DNA from: Pycnopodia helianthoides
Lineage: Eukaryota; Echinodermata; Asteroidea; Forcipulatida; Asteriidae
Assembly (NCBI GenBank): GCA_032158295.1
Contig: CM063249.1
Location: forward strand, 1,334,501 to 1,398,500
DNA length: 64,000 bases
Direction: 5' to 3'
Below are positions 22,591 to 33,779 of the stretch, in pieces. Both the position numbers and the translations under genes were made by a program. Position 1 is the first letter of the stretch. Each line of letters opens with the position of its first letter. The notes under the pieces were generated by a model. It made no database searches. It was not told the origin of the DNA and was given only the letters and a program-made list of their open reading frames with translations.

Positions 22591-22950
22591 TTGAAGGTAG
22601 AGATCAACTGATGAAACATGTCTGTAGCAGAGTTGGCTTGGGTGATGGAATTAAACCAGTGTATAGAGACGGTGAATGAAGCCCTTTTCGTGAGTATTCC
22701 GCCATTTTATATTTTTAGTATTCATAATTGTTGCAATTTTTCTTCTTTCTGCGCTGGATCACTATTAAATGGCGTGTCGTATAGACAAGATTGGGTGTTT
22801 CTGTGTTTTTGTCTACGCTGTTTCAGCATTGAGTTGCCCACTTTGGGGCAACGTCGAGTCATTTTAAAATGGCAATAAACTTACCAACACTTCAGCAGCA
22901 AAAGTTTGTTCGAAGCTGACTTTGACTAGACTTCTTCGTTAGGCCCCCCC

Positions 22951-23336
22951 AAAAAGGGTTCTTTTTCCGGTTCCCCGACCGACCCTAGTTTTACGCCGCG
23001 ACCCTAAACTTTTTATTCAGCCTTTAAAAAAAACGGGGAGAAATGGGAAAAAACGGGGGGGAAACTGTGTAAAGCGCATTCCATGGACTTGCGCAATCTG
23101 CAAATTGCGCACATTTTTGCAAAATCGGCCGCTTGAACTGCCAATCTAAAGAGCGCAAACTAAAGATTGCGCACATTTTTTCCTAATTCGTTGTGCAAAT
23201 CCGTTGATTGCGCTCAACACATGAACGATCGTGGACGTATCGTCAATCGTATGGGAATAAAAAAAAAACGCAAAATAAAAAAAACCTTCCGACCCTATTT
23301 TTAAATGACATGTAATCGGAAACAGAACCTTTTTTG
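22951..23336. mobile_element. MITE-like element with inverted termini
   Basis: AAAAAGGGTTCTTTTTCCGG at the left is answered by ATCGGAAACAGAACCTTTTT at the right, and CCGACCCTA-type words repeat just inside. The interior holds several GCGCAATCT/TTGCGCAC words in both orientations. It is non-coding. No target duplication was confirmed. Confidence 0.6.
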
Positions 23337-23405
23337 ACCTTAGCCTCCCTTCACAGGCGGCTATTATGTGAAAACGCATGGGTTAACACAATCAAATAAA
23401 CAGAT

Positions 23406-24625
23406 GGGTCATTCCGTGCCAACTCACCTGATGGGTCGGCAGGCTCCGTCTCAGATTTCGCTAATTTTTTTTTGAAAACACTCCGCTATGGGTGCCTTGA
23501 ACACACACAAAATTTTAGAGTCCTACTCCTTGGCATTTCTGAGATATGACCCCCCAAAAATTAAGCCCCGCCCCTTCAAATTGATATTTTGTGTTTTTGA
23601 GCATTTTTAAAGGCCTATATCTACAAATGGAGAGAAGATATGGAGCTACAAATTAATTTACAGGGTATCTGGTATCCCATCAACTATAATCTACTGTCAA
23701 AAGTAGCACAGCTCATTTGCATATCAAGGGTTAGGTCTTTAAAAACCTACATTTTGGCATGCGCAATGACTTTTTGTCATTTTTGAGACCCCCTAGTGCC
23801 TATGTGAAATGTCCGATTGCTTTTATATTTCATTTGGGCATAAACTAGGTGCATATGTGTGACATATTATGAGGATAGACCAATCACACCTTTGATGGGT
23901 ATTTGGCAAGGGTCTTAATATGCGTCCAACTTAAAAAATGCCAAAAAAACGCCGTTTTCAAGTGTTTTTTTGACAACGTGGGACATTACTGACAGATTTA
24001 CCAATTTTTTCCTATAATACTTTGTACCCAGTCTACTTATTAAAAAAAAAAAAAAAATGGTTTTTGTACTCCTTCATGTAAAAAAAATTGTGAATATGCT
24101 TAGACTAACGTTTTTGCTGTGTTATGCAATTTAGGCCATTATGCACTGTGGTGCTGTTTTGAATGAGTAACAATAGTTAGATTTTTATTTAAGTACACCT
24201 AGTATTTTGCACTTGTAATGACTTTTTGTCATTTTTGAGACCCCCCTAGTGCCTACGTGAAATGTCCGATTGCTTTTATATTTCATTTGGTTATAAACTA
24301 GGTGCATATGTGTGACCTGATATAAGGATAGACCAATCCAACCTTTGATGGATATTTGGCAGGGGTCTGAACATGTGTGCGACTGTAAAAATGCCCCAAA
24401 TTGCCGATTTCAAGTGATTATTTGACATTATGACCACGTAGGACATTACTGACAGATTTACCAATTTTTCCCAATAATACTTTATATCCAGTCTACTTAT
24501 GTGAGAAGGAAAAAAATGGTTTCTTTACTCCTTCATGTAAAAAAAAATTGTGAATATGCTTAGACTAACGTTTTTGCTGTGTTATGCAATTTAGGCCATT
24601 ATGCACTGTGGTGCTGTTTTGAATG
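23406..24625. repeat. Left long terminal inverted repeat
   Basis: It is the reverse complement of 29668-30793. Inside the arm a block is duplicated in tandem with about 452-bp offset: GACTTTTTGTCATTTTTGAG at 23768 and 24220, and both blocks end in TGCACTGTGGTGCTGTTTTG. The right arm shows the same internal duplication. Confidence 0.9.
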
Positions 24626-24639
24626 AGTAACAATAGTTA

Positions 24640-25223
24640 CTCATTCAAAACTCTAAAATAACATCCACTGAGACTGAGAGTGTTGTTACTATTGTGAGTC
24701 AACATTAAAAAGGTTTGACTAGCAAACAAAATTAGAGTCAGCAGCCTTACAGTAGAGAAACACATTGGCATTCTAGTATCAGTTAACACTGTGAAATACA
24801 AAGATAAACAACTGACCACAAGCACAAGAGTCTATTGTCTGATTTATTGGTCCAGTCTTTGACCTTGTCACTGGTGGGTTAATCCCCCATGTCCCCTTAA
24901 ATTTCCCCCTATCTATAGACCATGTAACATGTGGGTGACATTACAAGTTCACAAAAGAGCAACAGAGCCAGGCATGTGGTGTACACGACCCTCAACTTGT
25001 TCAGCAGTTATTTTTATAAGTCTTGAATTTCTGTAGTAGTATCTTGCCTGCCAGAAGACCCTGGAATATACAAGGTCACTCTTTTTGTAAATAAAGTGGT
25101 TGTCCAAAACAAGCTGTAAGTGTTGTATGCAACCAGTTTTTGAAGGAAGGAAAAGTGAACACTGATGAAATACAGAATGATACATTTTTAGAAGTGACAA
25201 CTTCAGCAAGTTCTTGCTCCATC
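24640..25223. other. Inner flank of the long-TIR element, left of the nested insertion
   Basis: A minus-strand frame of 86 codons (25209-24949) is the longest opening. With 29471-29667 on the other side of the nested element, this is probably the original interior. No domain was recognised and no function is claimed. Confidence 0.35.
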
Positions 25224-25439
25224 CCAGCTAACACAATACGTTGTTACAACGTTGCACAACGTTGTAATAAGGTGGCAATTTGGTCGATGGGATGACAACG
25301 TTTTGACTACGTTGCAAGAACGTCAGAACTTAACATGATCTTCAACCAATGTTGTACATTGGTTGCATGTTGGTAATCTATGCAACGTTACCGAAAGGTT
25401 TTATACCTAACGTGTTCACAACATTGTATTTTGGTATTA

Positions 25440-26130
25440 TTACAACGTGGTATTTAAGTTAAGGCAACAACGTTGTCGATAAGTCATATTTTGGTCTCAA
25501 CAAAACGTAGTAATTTTGTTGCGACAAGCACGTTGTCTGCACGTTGCATTGTGGTTTTATCAAAACGTCACAATTAATTCGCGGCGGTCACGTTGTCTTG
25601 ACGTTGTATTTTGGTATTATTATAACGTAGCATTTAAGTTGTGGCAGTCACGTTGTCTACACGTTGTAATTTGGTAACATTAAAATGTAGCAATTATGTT
25701 GTGACTAGCACGTTGTCTGCACGTTGCATTTTGGTTTTATCAAAACGTTATAATTAAATCGCGGCGGTCACGTTGTCTTGACGTTGTATTTTAGTATTAT
25801 TATAACGTAGCGTTTAAGTTGTGGCAGTAACGTTGTTTACACGTTGTTTTTGGTAACATTAAAACGTAGCAATTATGTTGTGAAGAGCACGTTGTCTACA
25901 CATTGTATTTTGGTTTTATCAAAACGTCATATTTAAATCGCGGCGGTCACGTTGTCTTGACGTTATATTTTGGTGTTATAAAACGTAGCATTTAAGTTGT
26001 GACAGTCACGTTGTCTACACAATGTATTTTGGTAACATTAAAACGTAATATTTAAGTTTCGGCTGTATGTTGTCTTGTCGTTGTATTTTGGTTTTGCACA
26101 CAAAAGTAGCCTACTGTTAAAGTTGTGACA
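25440..26130. repeat. About 60-bp tandem repeat in about 178-bp higher-order units
   Basis: Subunits share ACGTTGTCT..ACGTTGTATTTTGG and then differ. One continues TTTTATCAAAACGT..GCGGCGGTC, one TATTATTATAACGTAGC..TGTGGCAGTC, and one AACATTAAAACGTAGC..TTGTGACTAGC. They recur in that fixed order about four times, so the array is a three-part higher-order repeat. Confidence 0.85.
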
Positions 26131-26336
26131 GCCCGTTGTCTTAATCTTCAAACGCATATTGTAACTATCATCTTGTAGATTTATCACAACGTAGTATCTT
26201 TGTTTTTACCATCACGCTGTGACATATTGTATTTTAGTTTAATTACAACGTACAAATAATAGTATTTATGTTTTGACTATGATATCGTTTGGCGTTGTAT
26301 TTTAGTTTGTATTGGCGATGTTTAGACCATTTTGTT

Positions 26337-28405
26337 GAATAGTTCAAGCAGCTCGTTTGAATGGTTTTGGAGGACATGGTAGGCCTAATGTTTGACATCG
26401 CAAACATGTTTTTGTTCTCAATTTAGTTTTTTATTAATATCGGTTGTCATAAATTAGGCACTTGAGGAGCGGCATTTCTATCAGATTTGCATTTAATGAT
26501 GAATCTGAACAGTACTAATCATTAATTGCATTTAATTGAGCTTATTGTGTCAAGCAGCAGTGCGCTGGTGAGGGGTGAGATTCGATTCTACCCCCCCCCC
26601 CCTCCCCACCACCACCACCACCACCTGTACAGCGGCATTCCAAGCTGTAGATAGAATCTTCTAGAGAAACATTTACCCTTGATAGGATTTTCTATCCTCA
26701 CTTAGGCCGTTTTGTCCCCCACTAAAAACTTCCTCTAAAACCATTGTGTTAAATAGTTCAAGCAGATCGTTGGGATGGTTTCGGAGGACATTTATTAGCT
26801 AACAACATTGGTAGGCCTAATGTTTGTCATCACGAACAATGTTTGTTCGCAATTCAGTTTTTTATATCGGTTGTCATCAATAGAATAGGCACTTGAGGAG
26901 CGGCCTCCCTATCAAATAGGCATTTAATTATCAATCTGAACAAACCATTAATTGCATTTAATTGACTTTATTATGTCAAGCAGCAGTGCGACGGTCTAGG
27001 GAGAGATTTGATTCTACCCCCCCCCCCCCACCACCACCACCACCTGTACAGCGGCATTCAAAGCCGTACATAGAATCTTCTAGAGAAACATTTACCCTTG
27101 ATAGGATTTTCTATATTACTTAGGCCGTTTGTTCACCCGCTAAAAACTTTTTCTAAAACTATTGTGTTGAATAGTTCAAGCAGCTCGTTGGGATGGTTTT
27201 GGAGGACATTTATTAGCTAACAACTATTGGTAGGCCTAATGTTTGACATCGCAAACAATGTTTGTTCTAAATTTAGTTTTGAATATCGGTTGTCATAAAT
27301 AAAATAGGCACTTGAGGAGCGGCCTTGCTATCATTGGCAATTAAAGATCAATCTGAACAGTTAATACTAATCATTAATTGCATTTAATTGAGCTTATTGT
27401 GTCAAGCAGCAGTGCGCTGGTGAGGGGTGAGATTCGATTCTACCCCCTCTCCCCACCACCACCACCACCACCACCTGTACAGCGGCATTCCAAGCCGTAC
27501 ATAGAATCTTCTAGAGAAACATTTACCCTTGATAGGATTTTCTATCCTCACTTAGGCCGTTTTGTCCCCCACTAAAAACTTCCTCTAAAACTATTGTGTT
27601 GAATAGTTCAAGCAGCTCGTTGGGATGCTTTTTTTATAAGCTAACAAATATTGGTAGGCCTAATGTTTGTCATCACGAACAATGTTTGTTCGCAATTTAG
27701 TTTTTTATATCGGTTGTCATAAATAGAATAGGCACTTGAGGAGCGGCCTCCCTATCAAATAGGCATTTAATTATCAATCTGAACAAACCATTAATTGCAT
27801 TTAATTGACTTTATTATGTCAAGCAGCAGTGCGACGGTCTAGGGAAGATTTGAGTCTACCCCCCTACCTGTACAGCGGCATTCCAAGCTGTAGATAGAAT
27901 CTTCTATAGAGAAACATTTACCCTTGATAGGATTTTCTATATTACTTAGGCCGTTTGTTCACCCGCTAAAAACTTTTTCTAAAACTATTGTGTTGAATAG
28001 TTCAAGCAGCTCGTTGGGATGTTTTTTTTATAAGCTAACAAATATTGGTAGGCCTAATGTTTGACATCGCAAACAATGTTTGTTCTAAATTTAGTTTTGA
28101 ATATCGGTTGTCATAAATAAAATAGGCACTTGAGGAGCGGCCTTGCTATCACATTGGCATTTAATGATCAATCTGAACAGTTAATACTAATCATTAATTG
28201 CATTTAATTGAGCTTATTGTGTCAAGCAGCAGTGCACCGGTCTGGGGAGATATTCGATTCTTCGCACCCCCCCCCCGACCACCTGTACAGCGGCATTCCA
28301 AACCGTACTTAGAATCTTCTAGAGAAACATTTACCCTTGATAGGATTTTCTATCCACACTTAGGCCGTTTTGTTCCCAGCTAAAAACTTCCTCTAAAACC
28401 AAATT
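26337..28405. repeat. About 415-bp tandem repeat, five copies, alternating A and B types
   Basis: The word AGTTCAAGCAG(C/A)TCGTT starts at 26341, 26755, 27173, 27605 and 27999. Copies 1, 3 and 5 carry TTTGACATCGCAAACA, while copies 2 and 4 carry TTTGTCATCACGAACA and GTGCGACGGTCTAGGG. The layout is A-B-A-B-A. Copies contain a C-run / CCACCA microsatellite of variable length, which explains the length differences. Confidence 0.9.
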
Positions 28406-29470
28406 TGTTCCTAAATTTCAAAGACACTTTCAAATTTTGAAGTACTTTAGTGTACCACTAAGTATGTTTTGTTTCAGTTTTGAAGAAAAAAGAAAGACAT
28501 ACGTTTTTGCTCAACCTGCCGCATTGACCAGCGTGCGGAATGCTGCATGTCTAGTAAAAATTAATTTGACAACGTCATGACAACGTAAATATCACATATG
28601 CAAATTTGTAGATCGGGCTTAGAAGTTGTACAATACATACAAACAATTTCACGAAATTTGCCAAATTTATGAACTAGGTGTACTGGTTTCTTCTTGTACT
28701 TGTCTAAACTAACAGAGGAAAATATGGATAAATATAATTCAGTAACTATACATGTAATTTTAGTTCAGAAATATTAATTAAATGGAAACAATTACAAAAA
28801 TATATACCCCCGTGATTGCAAAAGTCAGGAAATTGGTCTGTATATATAGTACATGCTGTACGATGTATAGTATACAGGTACAGTGAAGTCCGGTTACGAC
28901 AACGCGTAGTAGGGACCTACCTTGGTAAGTTTGTAAAAGTAATTCATTGATCATGTTGACATATCACTTAACAAAATTATTCATGAAATTATTGTATAAT
29001 TAATTGATATAGCAATTAATAAATAAGATAGGGCTGACGTTGTGACAACGTTCACGGTACTGAAAAAAAATACATTGTTGTAACATTCTTTTTAATTGAT
29101 TATTTACAACATTGCAACGTTGTGTATACGTGCCAACAACGTCGTTGTTTCGTTGCATCATTACGTTCTAAAGACGTACAGGGGAGTCGACAAAGATTCG
29201 TTGCTACAACGTTACTTAGATAACTATATAACAACCAAACAAACACGCTCTGAGAACGTTGTTGCAACGTTAAATATAAGTTGTAATAAGGTCACTGGAA
29301 ACGTGTCTTAAACGTACCAACAACGTGGTTGTTACGTTGCGTCATTACGTACGGAAGACGTATAGGGGAGTCGACAAAGTTCCGTAGCTACAACGTTATA
29401 TTAATAACGTTACTTACACCAAAGTCTGACTTCATTACAACGTTGAGAAAACGTCAAACTGTTAGCTGGG
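28406..29470. other. Right part of the nested element
   Basis: Mostly AT-rich unique sequence, then from about 29020 a zone dense in AACGTTG/CAACGTT words leading to the right terminus. No gene is seen. Confidence 0.5.
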
Positions 29471-29667
29471 ATGATGATGGCGTCAACGTTCAGGAAAGAT
29501 CAATCCCTGCATGCAGCATTGGTGCAGCTTTGAAGGAGGATTGCCATAAACAGGTATACTGCAGAAAAGTTGGTCTTCTTCAAACGACTGTCTTAACTGA
29601 AGAGAACACAAGACTTTTAAAGTGGAGATGTTCTGTGGACATAATCTCAGAATCTCAAGGAACAAAC

Positions 29668-30793
29668 AGAGCACCACAGTGCATAATGGCCTAAATTACA
29701 TAACACAGCAAAAACGTTAGTCTAAGCATATTCACAATTTTTTTTACATGAAGGAGTAAAGAAACCATTTTTTCCTTCTCACATAAGTAGACTGGATATA
29801 AAGTATTATTGGGAAAAATTGGTAAATCTGTCAGTAATGTCCCACGTTATCATAATCTCAATCAATCACTTGAAAATGGCAATTTGGGGCATTTTTACAG
29901 TCGCACACATGTTCAGACCCCTGCCAAATATCCATCAAAGGTTGGATTGGTCTATCCTTATATCAGCTCACACATATGCAACCAGTTTATAACCAAATGA
30001 AATAAAAGCAATTGGACATTTCACATAGGCACTAGGGGGGGGGGGTCTCAAAAATGACAAAAAGTCATTACAAGTGCAAAATACTAGGTGTACTTAAATA
30101 AAAATTTGACCATGAAGGAGTACAAAAACCATTTTTTTTTTTTTTTTACATAAGTAGACTGGGTAGAAAGTATTATAGGAAAAAATTGGTAAATCTGTCA
30201 GTAATGTCCCACGTTGTAAAAAAAAAACACTTGAAAACGGCGTTTTTTGGCATTTTTTAAGTTGGACGCATGTTAAGACCCCTGCCAAATACCCATCAAA
30301 GGTGTGATTGGTCTATCCTCATAATATGTCACACATATGCACCTAGTTTATGCCCAAATGAAATATAAAAGCAATCGGACATCTCACATAGGCACTAGGG
30401 GGTCTCAAAAATGACAAAAAGTCATTGCGCATGCCAAAATGTAGGTTTTTAAAGACCTAACCCTTGATATGCAAATGAGCTGTGCTACTTTTGACAGTAG
30501 ATTATAGTTGATGGGATACCAGATACCCTGTAAATTAATTTGTAGCTACATATCTTCTCTCCATTTGTAGATATAGACCTTTAAAAATGCTCAAAAACAC
30601 AAAATATCAATTTGAAGGGGCGGGGCTTAATTTTTGAGGGGTCGTATCTCAGAAATGCCAAGGAGTAAGATTCTAAAATTTTGTGTGTGTTCAAGGCACC
30701 CACAGGGGATTGTTTTTAAAAAAAATTAGCGAAATCTGAGACGGAGCCTGCCAAACTTTTCTGAATTTCAGGTGAGTTGGCACGGAATGACCC
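29668..30793. repeat. Right long terminal inverted repeat
   Basis: It pairs with 23406-24625. It starts near CACCACAGTGCATAATGGCC and ends GGAATGACCC, followed by AGAT. It is slightly shorter than the left arm because of small gaps. Confidence 0.9.
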
Positions 30794-30802
30794 AGATATA
30801 GA

Positions 30803-33515
30803 CTAGAGCGCAAGTGTTTGTCCAAACAAACACGAGGTGTTCGGCTATCAATGGGTCAGTGTTGTAGTTAACGCGAGAGCTATTGCATTGAGTGGAATTT
30901 GGTGCATTACTGTTTTGTGGCGTGCCTAACAACCTACACACTTTAGCAAAAATCTAAAAAAGCACATGATTAAAAGCCTGACGTTTGATTGTTAGCGAGG
31001 TTTGCATGGACGACTGTTTTAAAGACTGACAAAGCTATTGCCAAAATCAGGTTACGAGACTCTTGAACAGAGACTAGAGTTTTGTATAGTTAGAACTTCC
31101 TGTTTGGACTGGAAGGAAAGGTCAAAGTGGGGTCATGCTTCAGGAATAAAATGTCAAACGTGTAATAAGCTAGCAAGCAACCCAACTATATCAAGTATGC
31201 CATTCACTATTAAAAGCTAATTTATTGCTTCATGAAAACTTATTTTTATTGATTCATTATAAATCACAAGTTCACACAAGCTATGTTGTTCAAGTTGACA
31301 TTATTAAGCTAAAATATAATTATTAGAAATGTTCAAAGGATTTCAAATAAATTTGGATTGTCATTGAGTATCGATGGATTAAAAATGATTGTTCATAATA
31401 CACTTGATGATGATAACCTTCAAATAAGTCAAGCATTGTGTAAGCTTTCAGTTGCAATTTATAAATGGCTTGCTTGATTTTTAGATATTGTTACTTGAGA
31501 AAAAATTGACTTGAGAAAAATTAAACCGTAGAAGACACTTGTTTGGAATGCCAGACAAAGGCACATCATGAAGATGCAAGTCTAAGCCTCTTGTGAAGTT
31601 TTTTTAGACTGAAGTTAGACTGAAAAAACTGAGTCAAATACTTTTTCTACCTCCATGGTGCATCATACAGTGACTTGGCAGGGAAATAAGGAATGGAACA
31701 TAACAGCAAGTGTCACAATTTTCACTGTAGACCATTCCGGTACTGGATGTGCTGCATTCTGATGAAGGGAAAAACAATGAACAGAGTATGACTTCATAAA
31801 TAATCTTCAAACATTTTTTCATAACCTACCAAGTCTCCAAAAAAAAATTCATATAACACAATAAAAATCATAGCACAATATTTTAAATGCATGAACAAAT
31901 TTACAATAACTTATGTTTAGAATGTTTCAAAAATATGTAAAGTTCTTTGAATAGAAAGTCTCACAGCATTAGTTACGCAAAGTCATGTTATCCATACCAA
32001 CAAAAAATGCAATGAATTACAAGGAAAATGCCCAATTCTTCCTCCTCCATGATCATTAAACGACCCTTAGTTTTACAAACGTCACTACTTGACACATTCA
32101 TTTTGAAAAGAGATTATGTTGAAACGAAGCTTACCGTTGTATTCACCGTGTCGCGCCGATAAACACTGCCGCGAGTGCCGGTGTGAAACGCCATTGACAA
32201 GCCGATGTCACGTCCGTTCTTTTCGGGTGTATGATCAAAACATAACCAATGTTAATCCTTTTCTGCTTGCATTTTCTCGCATAATAAAAGTGATACGAAT
32301 CACTGAAGCAGGTGGACATCTCAGTGAAACTAGGTCTTCAATTCCATAATCACCATCAAGCCACCAGAAGGGCGAAAAGGGAAACGATTTGACGCCAAAC
32401 GTAGCACAGGTTGAGAGAAACTCAGTTCCGCAGCGCTGCGCCGCCATTGTTAAAAGTACGATGAACTGTGACATGTCTAAACGTGCACAGAGATCACGCA
32501 TAGCCTTCAGTGTACTGGATTTAACACATGTACAGCGTTTGTGTACCTGTGTTCTTTCACTATCGTGCGTCGTCAATGCGGGTCAACTTAAACGTGCGCA
32601 TTTTTCGACCTGATGTAAAGGTCAAAATATTGTCACCTGAGTGCAAAAGTTTGAGCAGGCTTAACGTTCTACACCTTGATACAAAAAATAAACTAAAATA
32701 ATCGGTAGTTTTTGAGATATGAATCTTTGAAAGTTTCAACTTCCGATTTGAACCGGAAGTTAAGGTCAAATGGGGTCAAGTTTTGTGCAAGGTTTGTTGA
32801 ACTTTCAACGACCTGTCCGATGATTTGTAGATTGTAAAAATCGAACATGGAGTTCACGAGTTATGATTTTTTACAAATATTAAACTTTGATTTATTGTTA
32901 TTCAAAACCCGATGACGTCATCGTGACATCATCAAGTTTGTGTTGTCTTGATGTTAAGGTTCAAATGTCTGATGAGTTTCAATGTTCAATTCAATTTCAA
33001 TCTTGAGTTATGCCGTAAATAAGCCCGAAAGTGATGTTTTTCAAGAAAAAAAACCAAAGGCAAACTTTGACCCAGGGTAACGACCCGGAAGTAAAGGTCA
33101 TACGATTTTGGTGTTAACTTTTTAAAGATTGTCCATGTCTAGATCTATCATATGCCCAAATATGAATACTGTGGCTATAATATTCAGAGACATACAGGCA
33201 TTGGCCTAACGTCACTTTTTGAACTTAAATTTGCTTGTAATTTGACACCCGATGACGTCATCATGACGCCACAACCTCTGTATCATCTGCTAGTTGCAAT
33301 CTACCTACATGTAAAGTTTCATGTTGACATAGGCCCCGCAACTATGCGTTTTTTGTGGACAAAGCCCAGTCAGAAGAAGAAAAACTAAAAAAAAAACTAA
33401 AAAAAACGAACAAAAACAATGAGTTGTTCGCGCTGCTGCACGAACACCTCAACTAAGAAAAAAAAACGAACAAAAACGATGAGTTGTTCGCGCTGTTGCA
33501 CGAACACCTCAACTA
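30803..33515 (+). repeat. Repeat-family copy A
   Basis: It runs from the GTGTTTGTCCAAACAAACAC signature to two CGAACACCTC hairpins at 33423-33513. It is nearly identical to copy D (37667-40785) but lacks about 530 bp that copy D has at about 38898-39430. Part of that segment is also present in inverted copy B (33830-34070), so copy A is the deleted version. Confidence 0.8.
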
Positions 33516-33779
33516 GAGCTTAAGTGTTTGTACAAACAAACACTGAGGTGTTCGGCTATTATAATGTGGGTAGTTCTGTGTAAACGCCTGAGCTGTTGCA
33601 TTTAGTTGAATTTGGTGCTATTACTGTTTTGTGGGGTGCCTAACAAGCTACACACTTCAGCAGAAGTATAAAAAAAAAAAAAAAAAAAAAAACTAGAGCT
33701 TAAGTGTTTGTACAAACAAACACTGAGGTGTTCGGCTATCAAAGGGGTCAGTGTTTAATTAAATTGATGAAAGATTGTT

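Larger units (their letters stand above)
25224..29471. mobile_element. Nested element with CCCAGCTAAC termini and ACGTTG-rich ends
   Basis: The left end reads CCCAGCTAACACAATACGTT and the right end AACTGTTAGCTGGG. Both subterminal regions are full of CAACGTTGT-type words in inverted sense. The interior carries two tandem arrays (25440-26130 and 26337-28405). AT flanks both ends and may be a 2-bp target duplication, but this is weak. No coding sequence is evident. Confidence 0.75.
23406..30793. mobile_element. 7.4-kb element with about 1.1-1.2-kb terminal inverted repeats
   Basis: It begins GGGTCATTCCGTGCCAACTC and ends GAGTTGGCACGGAATGACCC, flanked by AGAT at 23402-23405 and 30794-30797. The arms (about 23406-24625 and 29668-30793) pair almost throughout. 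Between them lie short non-coding-looking sequences (24640-25223, 29471-29667) and a second, nested element. No transposase was recognised. Class is unknown; a 4-bp duplication is compatible with several DNA-transposon superfamilies. Confidence 0.85.

Noticed and set aside
25440..26130. Centromere or telomere satellite
   Set aside because: The array is under 1 kb and confined within a transposable element.
32235..32576. 113-codon minus-strand ORF, repeated at 39635-39958
   Set aside because: Duplication follows the DNA repeat (copies A and D), not a gene family. No domain was recognised, and the ends differ by a small indel without frame preservation.
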